A stretch of 64,000 nucleotides of DNA from Amblyomma americanum (taxonomy: Eukaryota; Arthropoda; Arachnida; Ixodida; Ixodidae): contig NC_135498.1 of NCBI RefSeq assembly GCF_052857255.1, positions 114,431,634 through 114,495,633 on the forward strand. Direction: 5' to 3'. The position numbers and the translations under genes were made by a program. Below are positions 59,551-64,000 of the stretch, one piece after another. Positions within the stretch are counted from its first letter, which is position 1. Each line of letters starts with the position of its first letter. Under the pieces are notes generated by a model. That model had not been told where the DNA came from. It saw only the letters and a program-made list of their open reading frames with translations, and did not search any database.

Positions 59551-61920
59551 CTGCCGCCACTTCCGGAGCAAACGCGAACACCTCTAACTCCTCCTCCCCA
59601 CACTTCCCACGCCCCACATCCTCCTCCTTCAGGACACACATGCCCCTGCAACACTTCCCAGCTACACATCCGCTCACTCGGACGCAACGAATACAGCCAG
59701 GGCTTCCACACTCATACATCACTCCATTACACGCCAAACGCATCAGATCACTTCCGAGACGCCCTGCGTGTACACAGATATGATACCAGATGCACACTCC
59801 ACACCATCTATTTTTATTGCAAATATATATCACACACCGTCTCATCCGATGGCTTCATTGGAAACGCTACTGCGCGATCTCCATCGTATTGCAGGTAAGC
59901 ACCCATTGATTATCGGAGGGGACTTCAACAGTCAGCACACTGACTGGGACTACCGCACCACCACGGGACGAGGAAGGCGACTCTGGTCCTTGGTACAACA
60001 GCTCCGCCTCACAATACACAACTTTAACACTCCCACGAGAATTGGCAACAGTGTTAGCGCGGACACCAGCCCGGACTTGACACTGAGCCGCAACCTTGCG
60101 GGTATTACGTGGAACACAACACATCACAAATTAGGGAGCGATCATTACATCTTCTCCGTTACAGTACCGAACAAACAGAGAACGACCCTTCACCTAACAC
60201 ACAAACTCACTAACTGGGATGCGGTCCGCGCAGCACGGGCGGCCCTTCCTGACGCCCTCATTACAGACATCGACCAGTGGGTGGCATCACTCATGAATGA
60301 TGTCTCCGCACATAATCGAACGCTTGACACAACACCACATACGCCCACCCTCGACACTCACCTGGCCCACCTATGGGACGCCCACCATAGCATCCTAGAG
60401 CGCTAGAAAGGCCGAAAGCTCAATCAGGCCCTTAAAAAGCGGCTAGCCGCACTGCAAACACAAATTACTGAGCACTTTGAGGAGCTCTGCCGATCGAACT
60501 GGGGACAGTTTTGTGACAGTATGGCTGGCAATCTGTCATCCAAACGCAGTTGGCAACTCCTCCGTCGCTTAATTGACCCGACGCAATCCAAAACAGCCAC
60601 AAAACACCACGTCACACGCCTTATACACAGGACCGACCTTTCTCCTGACGCACTCATCGACATACTAAGGAACACACATACAACTCCCGGTACCTCAAAC
60701 CTCTTTCCCCCTATTCCGGCACCCCGAATGCGAATCTCGACGCGGAGATTACGGAAACAGAAGTCAGAGCGGCCCTCCTGACTCTCCGCTCTAACTCCAC
60801 TCCAGCTAGGCTTACACAACACGATAGGTGAGCTTATCGAGGCCTACCGACAGACTCAATACATACGTCTCGCGAGAACCACCACTGGCAGACACATCCT
60901 ACACACCCTCGGCATCAGGATACCAGCCACAAATCACACACAGCTCCGGGTCCCCCACCACATTCACCGCGAACTACTTATTAAAACTCTCCCTAAAAAC
61001 ATGTACACCACCTACCACGAGCCCCGCGCAGAGCTCGCGCACGGGCGCTCCACAAAAACTATGGCATGGAACCGGATGCTGTTTGGGTGGATGCCGCATG
61101 CACAGGTGACGACGCGGTTGTAACCATCACGAACCCCTCCCTACAACCGATTGCTACCCTCCACATATCCCCCACTTCCACTTCGGAGGAGGCTGAAGAG
61201 GCCGCTATTGCCGTAGCCATCACGCGCACGTAGGCCCGGTGTATACTATCGGACTCTAAAACTGCCATACTAAATTTCGCCCGCGGGAGAGTTCACGTCC
61301 CTGCATTTCGCATATTACACTCCCTCTCCGCACACCCGCCCCGCCACATGGATCTCATATGGGTGCCTGCCCACTCCGGGAATCCCGGAAACGAGGCTGC
61401 AACGCTTTAGCCCGAGGTTCTCTCAACCAGGCACCGGCGGTCTTCGATCTGGAGTTCTCAAGAGAGCGCATGCATTCCTTCAGTTAACTGACGCAGGCCT
61501 GCAAAGCCGAGCGTCGGCTGTACCCCCCAGCCCATCCCTCCCTCGACAATTATCATCAGACACTTTGGAGGCAGCTCCAAACACGCACCTTACGCTCCCC
61601 TTATATACGCTCGCGCTTTCACCAAGTCCACACAAACCCCTCCTGTACCCTCTGCCACCACCCCAAAGCCACTCTCGATAATATCCTTTTCCTCTGCCTG
61701 TCGGATCCTCCCCGCGGGGCGTGGAGCACCTTACCACTTGAGAGGCTTGGGAGACCCTACTGCGCGCCGAGGACCCGGCCAAGCAAGCCATCGCCACAGG
61801 CCGGGCTGCCAGCGTCATGAGCCTCCGGGACATGAACGTTTGAGCGCAGTGGGGCCGTGCGGGGGCCCAAGGACCTGTGCGTACTAAACTCCCCTGTATG
61901 TAATAAAGTTAACACCACCA
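59533..61920 (+). pseudogene. I-type LINE ORF2: endonuclease and RNase H kept, most of reverse transcriptase deleted
   Basis: The endonuclease starts near 59535 (ILQ*NCRHFRSK, where the usual Trp codon is a stop). It is open from 59768 to 60406 with the motifs IIGGDFNSQHTDW, SPDLTLS and LGSDHYIF. After a linker the RT lead-in ends near 60770-60800 (VRAALLTLRSNSTP). It then jumps straight to a post-RT stretch near 60830 (IGELIEAYRQTQYIRLARTT). The RT palm with its Asp box is absent. RNase H follows (DAVWVDAA near 61075, EAEEAAIAVAI near 61190, LSDSKTAI near 61250, WVPAHSGNPGNEAA near 61360), then a C-terminal finger, and an AATAAA at 61902. The element cannot reverse-transcribe itself. Confidence 0.87.
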
Positions 61921-62097
61921 CCTCTCGGCACGCTGAGTCATCGGCGCCGGAGCGAAGTGGGAGGGTATCACTTTGGCGCGCACAAGGTTACCCCCTTTCG
62001 GTCGACAACAAGCAAAAACTTCGCCAACATTCGAGAAAAATCGACGCCGCACGTGTCTATGTTTACTTTCTCGCCCCGCCTGCGAGCTGAGTGAAAA

Positions 62098-62413
62098 TAA
62101 TAATAATATTAATTGGTTTTAGGGGAAAGGAAATGGCGCAGTATCTGTCTCATATATCGTTGGACACCTGAACCGCGCCGTAAGGGAAGGGATAAAGGAG
62201 AGAGTGAAAGAAGAGAGGAACAAATAGGTCCGTAGTGGAGGGCTCCGGTATAATTTCGACCACCTGGGGATCTTTAACGTGCACTGACATCGCACAGCAC
62301 ACGGGCGCCTTAGCGTTTTTCCTCCATAAAAACGCAGCCGCCGCGGTCGGGTTAGAACCCGGGAACTCCCGATCAGTAGTCGAGCGCCCTAACCACTGAG
62401 CCACCGCGGCGGG
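62098..62413 (-). repeat. Tick SINE (long-tailed family), young copy with perfect 12-bp target duplication
   Basis: On the minus strand it has an intact tRNA-like head (gccgcggtggctcagtggttagggcgctcg), a B box of gggttctaacccg, the body blocks seen at 9147, a CT-rich stretch, and an (ATT)n tail (plus strand taataataatatt). The 12-bp duplication gctgagtgaaaa flanks it exactly (62086-62097 and 62414-62425). Confidence 0.94.
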
Positions 62414-62425
62414 GCTGAGTGAAAA

Positions 62426-62769
62426 GCCCACGCTCGGCTTACGCGCTCTCCGGGCGTTCTTTTCCTGTTTTTTTTTTACACTACCGCGCGCGGGTGCGAT
62501 TGCTTAGGCGCAGCGCCCGTTTTTTTTTGAAAATGCGCCGTATTTTGTGACACTGACTAATTGCGTCGCTTATTCCAAAATCGATATTGCAGTTTTGGAG
62601 CAGAACGAATGAATGAAGAAAGTAATCATAACTGCGTACAAAACAAGGGTCTGAATGCAGACCTTGATTATAAAGGCTGCGCGGACATGTGGATGGCAGG
62701 AAATGAATTTTCAAAGTCACAAGGCCGTTCTTATCATCGTGTTAGCATTTCTTAGTGAAGTAGATTAGT
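62426..62769. other. No recognised feature
   Basis: A GC-rich start (62430-62520) between T-runs, then AT-rich sequence. The small frame at 62561-62755 is unrecognised. Confidence 0.4.
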
Positions 62770-63150
62770 TTTTTGATGAATTTCTTTGATGAAACGACCA
62801 GAAACTGACGACGCTGAGGCGGCGATCGTATATCGAGCGTTAACACACGTAACATAGGTCGCCGGTTCAAGTCCCTGCCGCGAGGGAGACTCTACTTAAG
62901 TAGTAAGTTTAAGCTGCATGAAACGCGAAATCATGTGTTCTCACCCCGAACACTCTGCGGCCAACTGTTGACCCGCAATGTTCATATGAAGATTGATAAA
63001 GGCGTGGAATGGGGTACATAGGTGACCGGTTCTGATTTCTGATGTGAGGTGCGCTCTAGCTTAACTAGTAGGTTTATGCTGCGCGAAAGGCTGAATCGTA
63101 TGACATTATCTAGAGCAATCTGAGGCAAACGGGTGGCCCACAAATTTCAC
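62770..63150 (+). repeat. Two diverged 5'-leader monomers, unit about 163 bp
   Basis: Two stretches align in order: 'gccggttcaagtccctgccgcgagggagactctacttaagtagtaagtttaagctgcatgaaacgcgaaatcatgtg' (from about 62861) and 'gaccggttctgatttctgatgtgaggtgcgctctagcttaactagtaggtttatgctgcgcgaaaggctgaatcgtatg' (from about 63024). The first contains a perfect pol III B box (GGTTCAAGTCC). They lie upstream of the LINE ORF1 at 63584. Confidence 0.65.
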
Positions 63151-63170
63151 ACGAATGTCGGGAATATTTG

Positions 63171-63380
63171 GCCCGACTTCGACGCCTCTTAGACATAGAT
63201 GTATACACCGGATCGACATAGATTATCAGTCCCCACTCCGTAGAGTATCTGTTACGGGTCCAATGGAACGCTCAGGCCCGACTTCGACGCCTCTTAGACA
63301 TAGATGTATACACCGGATCGACATAGATTATCAGTCCCCACTCCGTAGAGTATCTGTTACGGGTCCAATGGAACGCTCAG
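63171..63380 (+). repeat. Two exact 105-bp tandem monomers
   Basis: 63171-63275 and 63276-63380 are identical by eye, beginning gcccgacttcgacgcctctt and ending ccaatggaacgctcag. A third unit would start at 63381 (gcct) but diverges at once. The period is a multiple of three, which creates a repeating open frame with no sign of being a gene. Confidence 0.93.
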
Positions 63381-63403
63381 GCCTCACCTCATGTACGTAC
63401 TAA

Positions 63404-63457
63404 TCTTTCGCCTTTTACTAAAGATTACCGCTTTTACTAAAGATCGCTTCTCGGCCT
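63404..63457 (+). repeat. U2 snRNA 5'-end-like sequence in LINE leader
   Basis: 63443-63457 (atcgcttctcggcct) is identical to the first 15 bases of the highly conserved U2 snRNA. Just before it, 'ctttcgccttttactaaagattacc' resembles U2 bases 6-31 with changes, and 'cttttactaaagat' is repeated. This is not an intact U2 gene: the sequence leaves the U2 consensus after base 15. Confidence 0.5.
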
Positions 63458-63583
63458 GCTCGGACTGCTCGGCCTGCTGTGTTCCTGCGTGCGTTCCGGC
63501 CGCCGGCTTGCGTCGGTGGCCGGTGTTCGACCACCAAGAGTGATCTTTTGTTCCGGTGTCCTTCGGCTGGCGGGCGCCTCAAC

Positions 63584-64000
63584 ATGGTGAGCCAGCCACC
63601 TACAAAGGCCCTTGCCTTTGATGTCGTCGTCCCTGAGGGGGCTAGTCCGGAGGATGTCGTCGATGCGACAGCCTCCGTAGTTCGTTTGAAAGAAGTTTAC
63701 TGTGTCCAGCACTTCGGTGGACGCAACTACCAAGTTACCGTAAAGAGTGAAGCCGCCATGGCTGCAATCGTTGATGCGTCTTGCCTCATCATCGGCAACG
63801 AACGCGTCCCCATCGTTCCCCTGAGCCCCCAGGTGACTCAGGTGACTGTTCTTTTTCTGCCCGCCCGAGTACCAAGTGATGCCCTTGCCAAGGCTCTTTC
63901 TCCTTATGGCAAGGTGCTGCACATAAGTCGCGGCATCATGGGGTCGCGTCCCACTGTCACCACCGGGACGCGGTATGTCCGAATTGAAATGAAGCCCGAG
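63584..64000 (+). CDS. Tx1/L1-like LINE ORF1 protein, N-terminal part, open to window edge
   Basis: The ATG at 63584 (context aacATGg) opens 139 codons without a stop up to the last base. The upstream frame is also open for at least 20 codons, but this ATG begins where family-like sequence starts. The protein has two alpha/beta blocks resembling those of ORF1 proteins in the Tx1 group: VYCVQHFGGRNYQVTVKS and, after about 25 residues, VTVLFLPARVPSDALAKALS followed by YGKVLHISRGIMGS. Zinc knuckles usual for the C-terminal half would lie beyond the window. High GC and third-position G/C use differ from the AT-rich surroundings, and no stops are present, so the element may be recent. The product would bind the LINE RNA. 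Confidence 0.78.
   Translation, partial: MVSQPPTKALAFDVVVPEGASPEDVVDATASVVRLKEVYCVQHFGGRNYQVTVKSEAAMAAIVDASCLIIGNERVPIVPLSPQVTQVTVLFLPARVPSDALAKALSPYGKVLHISRGIMGSRPTVTTGTRYVRIEMKPE

Noticed and set aside
62840..62890. Possible tRNA gene because of a perfect B box (GGTTCAAGTCC)
   Set aside because: The T-arm does not pair and no acceptor stem is visible. It is better explained as part of a tandem leader monomer.
63155..63403. 82-codon frame with an internal 35-residue repeat
   Set aside because: The repeat arises because the 105-bp monomer is a multiple of three; it lies in a LINE leader and shows no protein family.
56264..64000. Search for the last evasin exon (four cysteines in C-x4-C spacing)
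   Set aside because: Cys-containing stretches near 56745-56815, 57177 and 62629 were examined. Spacing, stops or missing splice acceptors ruled each out, so none is called.

Overview
The window is nuclear DNA of a tick, almost certainly a metastriate hard tick. Three things support this: several copies of a tRNA-headed SINE of the kind described as Ruka in Rhipicephalus, remnants of RTE, I/Jockey-like, Penelope and mariner elements in tick-like form, and a split gene whose exons carry the cysteine spacing of class A evasins (tick salivary chemokine-binding proteins). There are no bacterial operons, no rRNA genes and no CRISPR array. Nearly all long open frames are transposon fragments or chance.

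The one convincing host gene lies on the + strand. Five short exons are in view (27130-27187, 29582-29617, 32130-32168, 48729-48802, 56195-56263). Each is bounded by AG and GT signals, and their phases fit in order (1, 1, 1, 0, 0). They encode a signal peptide, an acidic segment with tyrosines, a Thr/Pro linker, and the first four cysteines of an evasin-like domain. The last four cysteines expected of the family are not in the window, so the gene should continue past 64000. Its introns total about 29 kb and are filled with transposons.

Layout. 1-27 kb: mostly anonymous AT-rich DNA with SINEs (1.5, 9.1, 22.3, 25.6, 26.4 kb), a Penelope-like element with a decayed hammerhead-like motif (7.5-8.6 kb), a mariner remnant (15 kb), a LINE 3' fragment (17 kb), four copies of a CACGTG-rich repeat (5.0, 14.5, 21.9, 25.3 kb) and a MITE-like element (24.8 kb). 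27-56 kb: the evasin-like gene. Its third intron holds an RTE LINE (33.5-36.4 kb, +), two I/Jockey-type LINEs (39.2-43.7 and 45.1-47.0 kb, -), a LINE 3' end (47.0-47.5 kb, +) and a second MITE-like copy (48.2 kb). Its fourth intron holds a long AT-rich palindrome (49.95 kb) and a diverged minisatellite (52 kb).

57-64 kb: an I-type LINE with ORF1 and ORF2 but most of its reverse transcriptase missing (57.9-61.9 kb), a young SINE with a perfect 12-bp target duplication (62.1 kb), and the start of another LINE whose ORF1 (63584 onward, Tx1/L1-like) is intact to the window edge. Two exact 105-bp tandem monomers and sequence resembling the 5' end of U2 snRNA precede that ORF1.
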